Assembly (NCBI RefSeq): GCF_900177725.1
Contig: NZ_FXAT01000020.1
Span: 37,125-101,124, forward strand
DNA length: 64,000 nt
Direction of reading: 5' to 3'
DNA from: Paraburkholderia susongensis
GTDB taxonomy: Bacteria; Pseudomonadota; Gammaproteobacteria; Burkholderiales; Burkholderiaceae
Both the position numbers and the translations under genes were made by a program. A model generated the notes under the pieces. It did no database searches. It worked only from the letters and a program-made list of their open reading frames with translations, and was not told where the DNA came from. Shown here in pieces: positions 45,295 to 54,798 of this stretch. Position 1 is the stretch's first letter. Every line of letters begins with the position of its first letter.

Positions 45295-47589
45295 ATGGCA
45301 TACAAGCATTTGCGCGTGGTGCGCGACGAACCGATCAATCTTAGAAAGAAGAGACGCTTTCCCGGTTTCCCAAAACCTCCTGACGCAAGGCAACACGGCA
45401 CTCAACTCAGGCGAAGTCTGACTGAGCTAGTCGAAACGCCCCGGGATCCGGGCTTCGACGAGCGCAGGCTGTTGAGAGCCAATGTTGTAGACGGCTTCCG
45501 TCCGGAAGCATTGGAGGCCATTCCTGGTCTGACGGTTGTGAGTCAGGAGGAGAAATCGGTCGCTTTGCTGTTCAGTTCGGATGCTGCACTGGCACTTGTC
45601 GATCAGAGACTTACCGTGTTGGCGCGCGACGGCCAGGTCACTCACGCAAATCTACTACTTGCGGTCAATGGATTCGATTCGTGGACGTCCGCGGACCGCA
45701 CCGGGGCTGCTCTAACCCAGCTTGGTCTGCCAAGCGAGATTTCATCTATCGTCGATGTTGAGCTCTGGCCGATTGATCGCGGGGATGAACGTTCGCGCAT
45801 GATCGCTGCATTCGAGGATATGCTTCGCAGGGAAGCGATTGAGCAACTGGATTCGCTCAATCGGGAAAGCCTTGTCATGTTCAAGGTCCGCGTGTCTGCG
45901 GCCAACTTGCACGTCCTCTTGAGCTATCGGGACGTTCGCCTCGTTGATCTTCCTCCTAGTTTCGGATTTGACTTGAATGCGCTGCGACTGGACATCAACG
46001 AACTACCTCGGATAGCGGCAATTCCTGATGATGCTCCTGGCATCTGTGTTCTGGATACGGGAATTGCTGCCGGTCACCCGTTGCTGGCACCCGCAGTAGG
46101 CGATACAGAGAATTTCGTGGATCGCGGCCAAGATACAACCGACCATGACGGGCATGGTACCCGAGTGGCCGGTCTCGCCCTGTATGGCCGGATCTTTGAC
46201 CTGCTTCCTGACCAGTTTACCCCCCACCTGCGACTTTTTGCCGGGAAGGTGTTTAGCAACAGTGGGCAAGATCAGACGCAATTCGTCGAAAAGGCGGTCG
46301 AAGAGGCTGTTGGCTATTTTCGCGAACAGTATGGGTGCAAGGTTTTCTGCCTAGCATACGGAGACGCGAACAAGGTCTACGACGGCAGGCATGTGCGTGG
46401 ATTGGCGTACACGCTAGATCGCCTGTCGCGCGAATTCGACGTCCTGTTCGTCGTGCCCACCGGTAATCTCGCGCAAGGGGATCTGCCTGCTGATGCGTTG
46501 CAATCCTATCCTGGCTACCTGCGTGCCGATGAATTTAGACTTCTCGATCCTGCTCCCTCCATCAATTCGGTGACGGTAGGTGGACTTGCGCAATTTGAGC
46601 TGGATCATCAGGCACAGCGATTTCCGGAGCAGATCGAAACTACGCCGGTGGCCAGACGCAATCAGCCGAGTCCATTCACCCGGAGCGGCCCGTCTATCGC
46701 CGGTGCCATCAAGCCAGATTTTGTCGCGGAGGGTGGGAACGCTGCCCTGCACCATCTCCGGCGCCGATTTGAGTTTCAGCGCTTGGGGGTCGTTTCAACT
46801 TCACGGGATTTCGTTGATGGGCGACTGTTTGATGACGCGCCCGGCACGAGCTTTGCCGCACCTCAAGTCGCGCACCTCGCGGCGACAATCCTTAGATACG
46901 CGCCCGCCGCGTCGTCGAACACGTTGAGGGCATTACTTGGCGCTCACGCGCGGATACCCGGTGAGACGGATACCCTTTTGTCAGATGAGGGTCTGAAACA
47001 TGCGCTGACTGGCTATGGGCGAGTCGAATCTAAGTATCTCTTTGAATCGGCTGACGAAGCTGTGACTCTGGTAGGCGAGGACGCCATTGCGTCGGACCAT
47101 CATCACTTTTATGAACTTGCTCTGCCTGACGATTTCTGGGGAGGCCGGAAGCGACCCCGTGAAATATCTGTAGCGTTAGCCTACAGTCCTATCGTCAAGA
47201 CAACGCGGATCGGCTACCGTGCGGTTCAACTCAGCTTCAACGTCGTGGAAGCTGAGAGTCTCGAGCAGGTTACTGGCTGGTTTAATACGAACCGCGTGGC
47301 CGTCGCGCGTAAGTTGGCTGAATCGGGCTTCGCTAACATCAACGCAACCAGTCGGTCTAAGGGCACGCTCCAGTGTGCCACTTGGACTTATAAGCAATCT
47401 GGGGCTCGGAGGTTGTTCATTGTTGTCACGAGGAAAGATGAACGTTGGAATCCGCGTCCAGATTTCGCCGAACAATATTCGCTAGCAGTGACGTTTCGTG
47501 ATTTGACGAATCCGGAAGCGAATATTTACATACAGGTCCGGCAGCGACTGCGTCAGCGTGATCAAATACGCGTTCGGAGTACAGGCTAG
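45295..47589 (+). CDS. ietS: Subtilisin-like protease of an IetAS-like pair
   Basis: A 764-residue S8 peptidase. Residues 1-235 form an N-terminal region of unknown role; the catalytic domain has Asp254 (VLDTGIAAGHP), His287 (DHDGHGTRVAG), oxyanion Asn391 (VVPTGN) and Ser519 (APGTSFAAPQ). A beta-rich C-terminal domain (about 600-764) follows. No signal peptide, so it should act in the cytoplasm, as expected for an immune or toxin role and not for nutrition. The ATG at 45295 is preceded by a run of seven G. Together with the AAA ATPase it forms an operon. Confidence 0.87.
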   Translation: MAYKHLRVVRDEPINLRKKRRFPGFPKPPDARQHGTQLRRSLTELVETPRDPGFDERRLLRANVVDGFRPEALEAIPGLTVVSQEEKSVALLFSSDAALALVDQRLTVLARDGQVTHANLLLAVNGFDSWTSADRTGAALTQLGLPSEISSIVDVELWPIDRGDERSRMIAAFEDMLRREAIEQLDSLNRESLVMFKVRVSAANLHVLLSYRDVRLVDLPPSFGFDLNALRLDINELPRIAAIPDDAPGICVLDTGIAAGHPLLAPAVGDTENFVDRGQDTTDHDGHGTRVAGLALYGRIFDLLPDQFTPHLRLFAGKVFSNSGQDQTQFVEKAVEEAVGYFREQYGCKVFCLAYGDANKVYDGRHVRGLAYTLDRLSREFDVLFVVPTGNLAQGDLPADALQSYPGYLRADEFRLLDPAPSINSVTVGGLAQFELDHQAQRFPEQIETTPVARRNQPSPFTRSGPSIAGAIKPDFVAEGGNAALHHLRRRFEFQRLGVVSTSRDFVDGRLFDDAPGTSFAAPQVAHLAATILRYAPAASSNTLRALLGAHARIPGETDTLLSDEGLKHALTGYGRVESKYLFESADEAVTLVGEDAIASDHHHFYELALPDDFWGGRKRPREISVALAYSPIVKTTRIGYRAVQLSFNVVEAESLEQVTGWFNTNRVAVARKLAESGFANINATSRSKGTLQCATWTYKQSGARRLFIVVTRKDERWNPRPDFAEQYSLAVTFRDLTNPEANIYIQVRQRLRQRDQIRVRSTG

Positions 47590-48076
47590 CCAAACGGCGC
47601 GGAGCAGTCGAGTTGACCATGCAGACGGCGGCTCGTTCGGAAGGGACGTGCAACAATGAAGCAATTGCACAGTTTCGTTGGTTTCCGCCTGTCCAAGTTT
47701 CGGGCGACGCAAGCTAGGAGTGTTCCGTCGGACGACGTAGATCCGCTCATGCGACTACTACCGGACACTGTATCGTATAGCGTGCGAGCTTTATCGTTTA
47801 CAAGAGGTTTTTTAAAAAATGTCCGGGGAAGCAGTCCGATAATGAGCCGACATAACGAACTAAAGCAACTTGACATCAAGTCAAGGAACCAACTGAGAGA
47901 CATACTCGCGTCGGGCCGAGTTGAACAGGCTGCGCGCCGGACCGGGAAAGCGGCAGATATTGGCGCTAGAAAACGTTCTCGCCAGCCCAAAACCCGTAAA
48001 AGCCGCCGCGCGTTCCACGCCCTTCCCGAAAAGTCCTCCATTCAAAGACGCATTGCACGGCTCTGGCCCGAAGAAT

Positions 48077-48982
48077 ATGGACTTGCTGTTGGACTCCCTC
48101 AACGAGACCGTCAAGGCCAACAATGATCATTTGGCCCAGCAAATACTCTCGCTGCGCCACATAGACGAGACATTTTCCAGAATTGGTTTCGACATTGCGC
48201 CCAAGTTGTTCATTGAACACATCTCCAATTTTGGGTGGAGCCACGCGATTCTGCGTCGCATTGTTCTGGTACGGGAAAGCCTCGACGGGGAAGACGACGA
48301 AATCGAGCGGTTAGTCTGGAGTGCGGGTCTCGAGAGTAACAGCCTCGCTGTGACTTCGCTTATCCACGCGTACGCAACTGAGCAGAACTATCTGACTGTG
48401 AAGAGGTCCACGCTCAACGTCGCCGACCGTGGAATCATCAATCGATACAGTCGCGCCATCGCTCGTATTACTTTCCAACCGTTCGCCAAAGATCGGGATG
48501 ATCTTTTCGCATTTCTGAGCGAAATAACTAGATGCTCGTTGGTTGACGCGACGATTTTGGTTAAGTTCAACTCGCACCTGTGCGAGCTATCGACATATTC
48601 TGCGATCCGGCAAGCTTGTGACATGCTTGGGAGGGACAGCGTGGTATCGGGCCTGATAAAGAACTACAGGACGGACGATCGTGAGAGCGAATATCTCTCT
48701 TTCAAGCAATGTGGCGTCTGGCTTGAGTACTCGATGGTTCTCAGCTATCGAATCTTGGTTGATCACTTCTACGACGCATCCCGCGATGTTATCGAACTGC
48801 TGCCTCCAGCGTTACACGAGGCGCTTGGCGATTGGATAGGAAGCCCGGACATTGGTGCAATCGTGATGCAGAGCAAAGTTACCAATCATAGACACGAGGA
48901 GCTCGCCGAGCTGGAGGCCTCTGGTAACGTCACGCGCTCAGCCATATTCAACTACTGGCTTGCAAGCTGTATCGCTATATAG
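48077..48982 (+). CDS. Unknown protein downstream of the IetAS-like pair
   Basis: A 301-residue helical protein (MDLLLDSLNETVKANNDHLAQQIL...). No motif or family recognised. The frame is open back to 47921 with plausible coding sequence (ILALENVLASPKPVKAAARSTPFP), and a separate frame starting at ATG 47842 (MSRHNELKQLDIKSRNQLRDILASGRVEQAARRTG) also looks coding, so the true gene may begin at 47842 and carry a frameshift near 47945. It is on the same strand, about 490 bp after ietS, and its moderate GC resembles the pair. A third component of the defence locus is possible but unproven. Confidence 0.6.
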   Translation: MDLLLDSLNETVKANNDHLAQQILSLRHIDETFSRIGFDIAPKLFIEHISNFGWSHAILRRIVLVRESLDGEDDEIERLVWSAGLESNSLAVTSLIHAYATEQNYLTVKRSTLNVADRGIINRYSRAIARITFQPFAKDRDDLFAFLSEITRCSLVDATILVKFNSHLCELSTYSAIRQACDMLGRDSVVSGLIKNYRTDDRESEYLSFKQCGVWLEYSMVLSYRILVDHFYDASRDVIELLPPALHEALGDWIGSPDIGAIVMQSKVTNHRHEELAELEASGNVTRSAIFNYWLASCIAI

Positions 48983-49015
48983 CTCCTTTTGACCGAGGCT
49001 GGAATTGCCCTCAAA

Positions 49016-49061
49016 GCCCCGCCGGTTGGGCCACGAGGCATTCATCTTGGCGCGGCGGGGC
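49016..49061. terminator. Possible bidirectional terminator
   Basis: GCCCCGCCG at 49016-49024 pairs with CGGCGGGGC at 49053-49061 across a 28-base loop, between two convergent genes. No T-run is present, so confidence is low. Confidence 0.3.
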
Positions 49062-49152
49062 GCTCGCTCTAATGCAATCCGGGGCCGAAAAGCCCGCCCT
49101 CGACTCGCTTGTCGTCTCTGCCTATGTAGCGAACAGGCGAGGAAATACCACG

Positions 49153-50076
49153 TTAAACTAGTTTGTCCGGGGTGACTTTTTTTGTCTCAATCACATACCG
49201 AATGAACGCAGTGCAGATGTGCAATGCAAATTCGGCATCCAGTACCTGAACGCTTGGGGTATACCGGCCGCCGTGCCGGATTCCGGGTTCGTCGTTGCTG
49301 TACTCATAGAATCGCTCAAGTACGGTCAGCAGTTTTGAGGGAAATACTCCCTCGTTCTTCATGTGCGCCAGAGCCTTGCCAAGCGTTGATGCTTTGGGGT
49401 ATAGGACCCTACAAACGCTTTCGACCGCGCTGATCGACTCCTTGATCGAATTTTCCGGGTCCTTTGCTGTACCCAGGATATATGCGCGCGCCTTGTTGTA
49501 GTGGATGCGGGCTGGCTGGAATTCGTCAATCAACCTGGCTTCGGCGTCAGCAATGCGCGCCGCGAGGTCTTTTGGAAGCGCAGTTTCCAGTTCACCTTTC
49601 GCATTCAGTCGCCAGCCGATATTGTGCTTCGCGAACAGTTGGTTCACTGCACTGCAGTAGTGCGCAAAGCCAAATTGCTCATAGGAGGACGGGCCACCAA
49701 GGAGTTCGCTGACGTCGTTATCGGCCTTGTACGCTGGTTCGATCTCGCGCAACATCTCGCCAACTGTCTCCAGGCAGTCGTAGAATTGATACCACTCACA
49801 TCCCGTTAGAGTCTCCTTGAGACCGTCGAAGCAGTTCCAGGAGTCCCAATCGTCGGAATTCATGGTGCGCCTTGTATCGAGGCATACCCGTTGGTGAAGT
49901 TCCTTTATCCCCAACGGTCGCCGTGCCTCATTCTTGTAACGACTATCTCCGTCCACAAACGTAAGATTGTCCAATATGCGCAATATATATTCTTGACGCA
50001 ACCAGTCAGGTGCGTCCTCTACGATTGGATCTTTGGACCGGTTTGGGTCGAAGCCATGGCGGTGGGAAAATTTCAC
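49153..50076 (-). CDS. AbiJ-like abortive-infection protein
   Basis: A 307-residue protein from a GTG. The N-terminal half (HQRVCLDTRRTMNSDDWDSWNCF; GFAHYCSAVNQLFAKHNIGWRLN) resembles the AbiJ N-terminal domain, and the C-terminal half (IKESISAVESVCRVLYPKASTLGKAL; ERFYEYSNDEPGIRHGGRY) resembles the Abi C-terminus, a HEPN-like fold with an Arg-His motif near residue 268. Such proteins are suspected RNases that stop growth on phage infection. Family call is by motif only. It is convergent to the preceding gene and next to the IetAS-like pair, which fits a defence segment. Confidence 0.75.
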   Translation of the reverse strand: MKFSHRHGFDPNRSKDPIVEDAPDWLRQEYILRILDNLTFVDGDSRYKNEARRPLGIKELHQRVCLDTRRTMNSDDWDSWNCFDGLKETLTGCEWYQFYDCLETVGEMLREIEPAYKADNDVSELLGGPSSYEQFGFAHYCSAVNQLFAKHNIGWRLNAKGELETALPKDLAARIADAEARLIDEFQPARIHYNKARAYILGTAKDPENSIKESISAVESVCRVLYPKASTLGKALAHMKNEGVFPSKLLTVLERFYEYSNDEPGIRHGGRYTPSVQVLDAEFALHICTAFIRYVIETKKVTPDKLV

Positions 50077-50124
50077 GATATTCGGCGGATCATTAATTTT
50101 ATCGTGCTCAATAATACATGCGCT

Positions 50125-50313
50125 TTACACCGGCGGGAACGTGCTGGGTTGCCCGCCACGCTCGCGAAACTCGATTACCAACTCGATTACGCACTCGGGC
50201 GGTGTGGCATAGCTCTGCGTATCGTCCGCTTCAATCGTCAAGTCAGTTATGTTGTCGCGGTCGACGATCACGCGCCGCCGGTTTCGTGCCTCGATGGTCG
50301 CGCTCAGGTTCAT
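50125..50313 (-). CDS. Small phage-type ORF
   Basis: 62 residues (LSATIEARNRRRVIVDRDNITDLTIEADDTQSYATPPECVIELVIEFRERGG) from ATG 50313, preceded by GGGAGGAG. Resembles small uncharacterised proteins found at the end of Burkholderia prophage tail regions. Function unknown. Confidence 0.55.
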   Translation of the reverse strand: MNLSATIEARNRRRVIVDRDNITDLTIEADDTQSYATPPECVIELVIEFRERGGQPSTFPPV

Positions 50314-50325
50314 TCCCTCCTCCCT

Positions 50326-50511
50326 TCAGTGACTGGACCGCCTGTGACGCGGGAATTGTTCCCGCTGGCGCGTCACGCGGCAATACAAGCGTGCCACTAT
50401 GACCACCGAACTCGGCACGGAATTGTGATCGCCTTCGATGTAGACGAACGTACACGCGCCGAGCGTCGCGCAGGCAATCATGATTGCGGGAATTCGCACG
50501 ATTTGCTCCAT
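50326..50511 (-). CDS. Small lipoprotein-like ORF
   Basis: 61 residues with a hydrophobic start and a lipobox-like LGAC (IMIACATLGACTFVYIEGDHNSV), as in short phage-encoded lipoproteins with a following EGDHNS motif. The second half is Arg-rich and may be out of frame; another frame (AEFGGHSGTLVLPRDAPAGT) looks at least as good after about 50425, so a frameshift is possible. Confidence 0.45.
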   Translation of the reverse strand: MEQIVRIPAIMIACATLGACTFVYIEGDHNSVPSSVVIVARLYCRVTRQREQFPRHRRSSH

Positions 50512-50552
50512 ACGGCTCTAGCCATTTTGCGCGAGATAGACGTCACCGGTGT

Positions 50553-50714
50553 TCAGGCAATATCGTCCGTTTGTCGCGATACGGGATATACATGGTTATC
50601 CGCGAGCCGTCTCGCGGACGGCACGCAGCCAGCAAAACTGACATTCGGGTACAGCTGCCAAATTGAGGCGATGGCGAACGGGCCGTCCCCGGTCCGTACC
50701 GGGTCGCCGGTCAC
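50553..50714 (-). CDS. Small tail-associated ORF
   Basis: 53 residues (VTGDPVRTGDGPFAIASIWQLYPNVSFAGC...) starting at a GTG that overlaps the extended stop of the fibre gene upstream (GTGA). The overlap pattern matches all other junctions in this phage operon, which supports it as real. Not recognised. Confidence 0.5.
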   Translation of the reverse strand: MTGDPVRTGDGPFAIASIWQLYPNVSFAGCVPSARRLADNHVYPVSRQTDDIA

Positions 50715-51571
50715 GGCGTCCTCCAATATTTCTGTTGATCGGCGTACAGGAAGTTCTGGTCGGAGGCGCCCAGCAGGGTGTTGAATTGCAGCACTTCACC
50801 GACCACAATCCCCGCTCCAACGTAGCCCGAAAAGGTCCCGACAGTGACCTGGTTTATTCCATCGCCCTAGATGCCCACGGAGCCGGTCGTCACCGTCCCA
50901 TTCACGATGATGCTGCTGGACGTCGTGTTGTAATTTTCGTTCACGATATTGGCATCGCCCTGTCTCACCGCGTTCGCAGACGTCAGACCGGTGTTGTAGT
51001 CATACATCCTGTAGTAGTTATTGGCTCCCAGGAGAGACATGACGGTTGCATTGGACGTCCCTTCGAGAAAGGGGGAATTCGTCGACTTCGTCCCCGCGGG
51101 AAAGCCGTTGACCGATACGCGGGTGCAGGGCTGACTCACATTGAGGTGGTTCCCCGATGCGACGATGTACTGCCACGAGGAACTCGTCCCTGTGGAAAGG
51201 ATGCCGGGCAGTGTCGAATGATCGGAGATGGCGTTGAGACTTCCTGCCGTCACAATCAGTGGTTGGCGGGCAGCGACCGATTGGGTCATGTTCTGACCGT
51301 ATCCGGTCTGGTCGTACCATGTAACGATCCGTCCGTCTCCCGCCCCCACAAAGGCGAGCAGCGCCGTCGCGTTGAGATCGCCGCCTGCGGTAAAGCCAAT
51401 CGGAGTGCTGGTACTGTCCGAGCTCCTCATGACAAGGCAGCAAGGACCGGAATACATTCCCGTCAATCGTCGAAGGCTCCAAGCGCCCGCTGGCCATATC
51501 GAAAGCGAATCGAGCGGCCCGTTGTAGCTGGGTGAAGCCGCCATGGGCAGTCTTCCGGCAAGCCAGCTCAT
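50711..51571 (-). pseudogene. Tail-fibre-like protein with arabinofuranosidase-type domain, stop inside
   Basis: From ATG 51571 (ATGA overlap with the upstream fibre gene). ASPSYNGPLDSLSIWPAGAWSLRRL and GPCCLVMRSSDSTSTPIGFTAGGDLNATALLAF, then IVTWYDQTGYGQNMTQ resemble the catalytic lectin-like fold of family 54 arabinofuranosidases, which is also seen in phage tail proteins. A TAG at 50867-50869 interrupts the frame, which continues in register (GDGINQVTVGTFSGYVGAGIVVGE) to a stop at 50711. It probably recognised or trimmed surface sugars. Confidence 0.72.
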
Positions 51572-52931
51572 TGACCCTGCCCCGCGACAAAGCCGTTATA
51601 TGTCGCGCCGCCGTCCTGGGTATAAATCACGAATGTGTCGAGCTTGCCCGCGATGCCGGAGAGCGCTGGCACGATGCCCTGCGGCCAGTGGACGGACGAC
51701 GGCCAGGTGATTGCGGAGCTGGTGCTGTTGTGGACGACCAGCACGAACTGGGCGAGCGTGCCCGAGGCCGGTGGATTCGTCATCGAGACGGTGGTGTTCG
51801 CACCCGCGGCGACCGGCAGGTTAACGAGGATCTCGGGTGTGCCCTGTACGATGGGCGTAAGGTCGAGCGCGACGTTCGCCGCGCCCGTCAGGTTGACGAT
51901 GACCGTGCCCTCTGTCGAGAGCGTACCGTTTGCCGCGACGGCGAGACCTGCGCCCGCCATGACCGCCCCGAGGCTGGTGGTCGTCGCGGGAACGGTATCA
52001 ATTTCAAGCATCTGCCCGTTCCAGTCCGTATGGGTGCCGACGCCCTGGCATTGAAGCACGCGCATCAGCGGATTGCCGGTGCCCCCCTGGAACTGGATCA
52101 GCGAGGCGCTCGTACCGGGAACGATGGCTTTCGCGTCCTGAATGATGGCCGAAACATTCCCGTTCGCATCGGGCGCGTTGGTATTGACGGTTTTAACCTG
52201 CGCCGTCGCACTCAGTGTGCCGTTGGCGGCTACCGCGAGGCCAGACCCCACGATAACGCCGCCGAGCGTCGTCGTCGTTGCGGGCGGCAACGTGAATTCA
52301 GGCGGAATCGTCGGCGTATTGATCAGGTCGTCGTAGTTACCGGTGGTCGCAACGACCGCGAGATTGGGCGTGCCGAGCAGGTCGCCGTATTGCCCGCTCG
52401 TTGCTACGACTGCGAGATCGGGCAACCCCTGCAAATCCTCGTACTGGCCGCTCGTCGCAACCGTCGCGAGGTCTGGCCGGTTCAGGATCTGGCCCGGGCC
52501 GCCCGTCGCGTTCCAGTCGGGATTCATCGGGAGCCAGCCGTGCGCGCTGCCATCCGTTGCGTCGGGGCTCGTAATATTGTTCTCGACGGTATTGATCCAG
52601 AAGCCCGAGAGCGTTGCGTTGAGCAGTACCGCCCCCTGTGGATAGCCGCCGACGTTCGGATCATTGGCGAACGTCGCGTCGTAGAGAAACGAGCCGCCCG
52701 CCTGCACCCAGCGGATCGTTTGCGCAAAGAGGAACAGCACGCGGTTCATATCCTGACCGAACGGCGGAATCCCCCCTGTAGCGGGCTCGTCATCGTCAGC
52801 GGCGGGAAGCCGTCGTTAAGCGAGGCGGCACCCTTCGTGATGCCGGTCTGCGACGCCTGCGGGATGACATTGCGCTGGCCGTTCAGCGCGAATGGCACTG
52901 GCATGAGGTCCGGAGTCTGGTTCGACTGCAT
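51568..52931 (-). pseudogene. Phage tail fibre B, frameshifted at a six-G tract
   Basis: Starts MQSNQTPDLMPVPFALNGQ at 52931; the frame breaks at the G6 tract (52771-52776), and the rest (MNRVLFLFAQTIRWVQAGG..., tandem LAVVATSGQYGDLLGTPN repeats, LGGVIVGSGLAVAANGTLS) continues in another frame to 51568. One extra G would join the two halves (GGIPPFGQDMNRVL). The repeats are typical of collar or shaft segments of myovirus fibres. Paralogue of fibre A at 53.2-54.1 kb. Confidence 0.8.
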
Positions 52932-52941
52932 TTCGTAGGCC

Positions 52942-53181
52942 CTACAACGTGACAGCGTTCGACGGGAGCGGCGGCGGCACATAGTCGCCTAGCTCGCCAT
53001 ACTGACCGGACGCGCACGCCGAGAAGATTTCCGCGCCATGGGGATGCGGATCGGACAGCATGGCGATGAACGGGACGTAGTCCGCAAACAGGTCGAACTT
53101 CACTTCGCAGGCAATGCTGCTGTGTCCGGCATCGGCCCATACGGGGTTTCGCACGTCGGTGTAGTCGAGGTAACCGGTCAT
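52942..53181 (-). CDS. Small protein between the two fibre genes
   Basis: 79 residues (MTGYLDYTDVRNPVWADAGHSSIACEVKFDLFADYVPFIAMLSDPHPHGAEIF...) with ATGA overlap to fibre A. The pattern (NPVW, D-E-V-F, PF-A-DPHPHG-EIF) is common in small proteins that follow fibre genes in Burkholderia phages, and may be an assembly chaperone. This is one of the few undamaged genes of the operon. Confidence 0.65.
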   Translation of the reverse strand: MTGYLDYTDVRNPVWADAGHSSIACEVKFDLFADYVPFIAMLSDPHPHGAEIFSACASGQYGELGDYVPPPLPSNAVTL

Positions 53182-54130
53182 GCGATCCTCGTCCAGATAC
53201 ACCAGTAATCGCCCCCTGATGCGGCGTTGCCGCCACTGAGCCAGGAGCCGGGCCGCCCCTGTAACGCTATGACGGTCCCTTCTGATGCGGACTGGCTGCT
53301 GTCGCCGTTTCTCACGATGAACGTCACGTAGCCGATGCCGTTCACGCTGAGCGGCTGGAGATTGCCCGGCGTCCAGGCGGAGCCCACCTGTCCCTCCAGC
53401 GCTGCAACGGCGTTGGAGACTTCGTTGATGTTGTTCTGCAGATTCGCGACGTTGCCCTGTAGTTCGGCCTCGAAAACTACGTTTCCTTCGTCGGTCTGGT
53501 CAACGGTCACGCCGAGTCCAGTGCCTGACGGACGCCAGCCGATATAGACCTTGTTATTGCCTTGGTTGACGCCGCCGCCCTGCTGCACAGGCGTGAAGCC
53601 GAGGACAGGCGGAATAACAGGCGTATCCGTCAGGTCGCTATAGCTGCCGCTTGTAGCCACCGCAGCCAGCACGGGGCGGTGGAGAATCTGCCCCGGGCCA
53701 CTCGCGCGTTCCAGTCCGTATTGAGGGAAACCCAGTTGCGCGCGCTGCCGTCGGTTGCGTCCGGGTTTGTCGTATTGTTGTCCGCCTCGCTGAGCCAGAA
53801 GCCACCATAGTCGGCGCGCAGGAGCACCGCTCCTTGCGGATAGCCGCCGACGTTTGGGTCGGTCGCGAAAGGGGCGCTATAGACGAACTGCCCGCCAGCC
53901 TGGACCCAGCGGACGGTCTGCGACAGCACATAGAGGATGCCATTGACATCCCTGCCGTTAGGGGGGACGCCTCCGTGCGTCTTGGGCTGCATCGTCACTG
54001 GCGGAAAGCCATCGTTGAACGAGGCCGCGCCAGGCGTGACGCCAATCTGCGACCTCTCGGGAACATTGCTCCTGAGTCCGTTCGTTGCGAACGGCAACGG
54101 CACCAGGGTCGGGGTCTGGTCAGCTTGCAT
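53178..54130 (-). pseudogene. Phage tail fibre A, frameshifted
   Basis: Starts MQADQTPTLVPLPFATNGL at 54130, overlapping the end of the DUF2612 gene. It matches fibre B through DGFPPVTM, LSQTVRWVQAGGQF and NVGGYPQGAVLL. At CGCGCG (about 53703-53708) the frame shifts; the remainder (GPGQILHRPVLAAVATSGSYSDLTDTP, coiled-coil and YWCIWTRIA end) follows in a second frame to 53178. Two bases too many, or one too few, explain the break. Confidence 0.8.
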
Positions 54131-54798
54131 TGAGTACCCCTGTAGAGAACACCCCCTGATTGAAGGGCTGAAAATCCTCGGCTGGATTCGAGAATCCGAA
54201 TACGTCGTCGGAGGCGATGACAAGGTTGCACAGTACGCCGGTCGGTCGTGGCAATACGCCCCGACTGCGTCAGGAACGCTTCCTCCAAGATCGACAGATC
54301 AAACTCGAACACATAAAGCATCGTCATCGAGCCAGTATCGAGCACGTAGCAGCGCCCGCGACCGGCAAAGAGATAGGCAAGCAGCCTATTGAGCGAGACG
54401 CACTAACAGTCCGTGATATTCGCCATCGCCCTCGTCATGACGAGGGTTCTGTAGGTCCCGTCGTCGAGTTCAACGTTGCGTACGACGGGTGGCGAGCCGT
54501 CGTTAAATACGCCGCAATTGAAGGGCTGAACGCCCTCGGTCGGGTTGGCCGGGTCGTAGGCCTCGGCGAAACCGAACTCGGCGGGCGGCAGCGCCGCCGC
54601 CACGCCGCGCTTTACATTAACGATCTTTTCCCATACGTCGAGGCCGTGGCCGATCGCGGTCGCGAAATCCCAGATCGTGTCGTAAAAGCTGTCGAGATCG
54701 ACACCCGGGTCGAGCCCCTGGTTCAGGCAGTCGAGCAGCGCCGTAATGGTTGCGGAGTTCGCATACTGCGCGAGGAGTGTGTCGGTCCAGTCTTTCAT
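54128..54798 (-). pseudogene. DUF2612-family phage protein with stop and frameshift
   Basis: From ATG 54798 (ATGA overlap with the baseplate gene). LLAQYANSATITALLDCLNQGLDPGVDLDSFYDTIWDFATAIGHGLDVWEKIV and the end of the domain (NITDC) are followed by TAG at 54403-54405. In the same frame NRLLAYLFAGRGRCYVLDTGSMTMLYVFEF continues, then shifts in a G run (about 54263) to VLPRPTGVLCNLVIASDD and ends at 54128. DUF2612 proteins sit between gp47-like baseplate and fibre genes. Confidence 0.8.
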
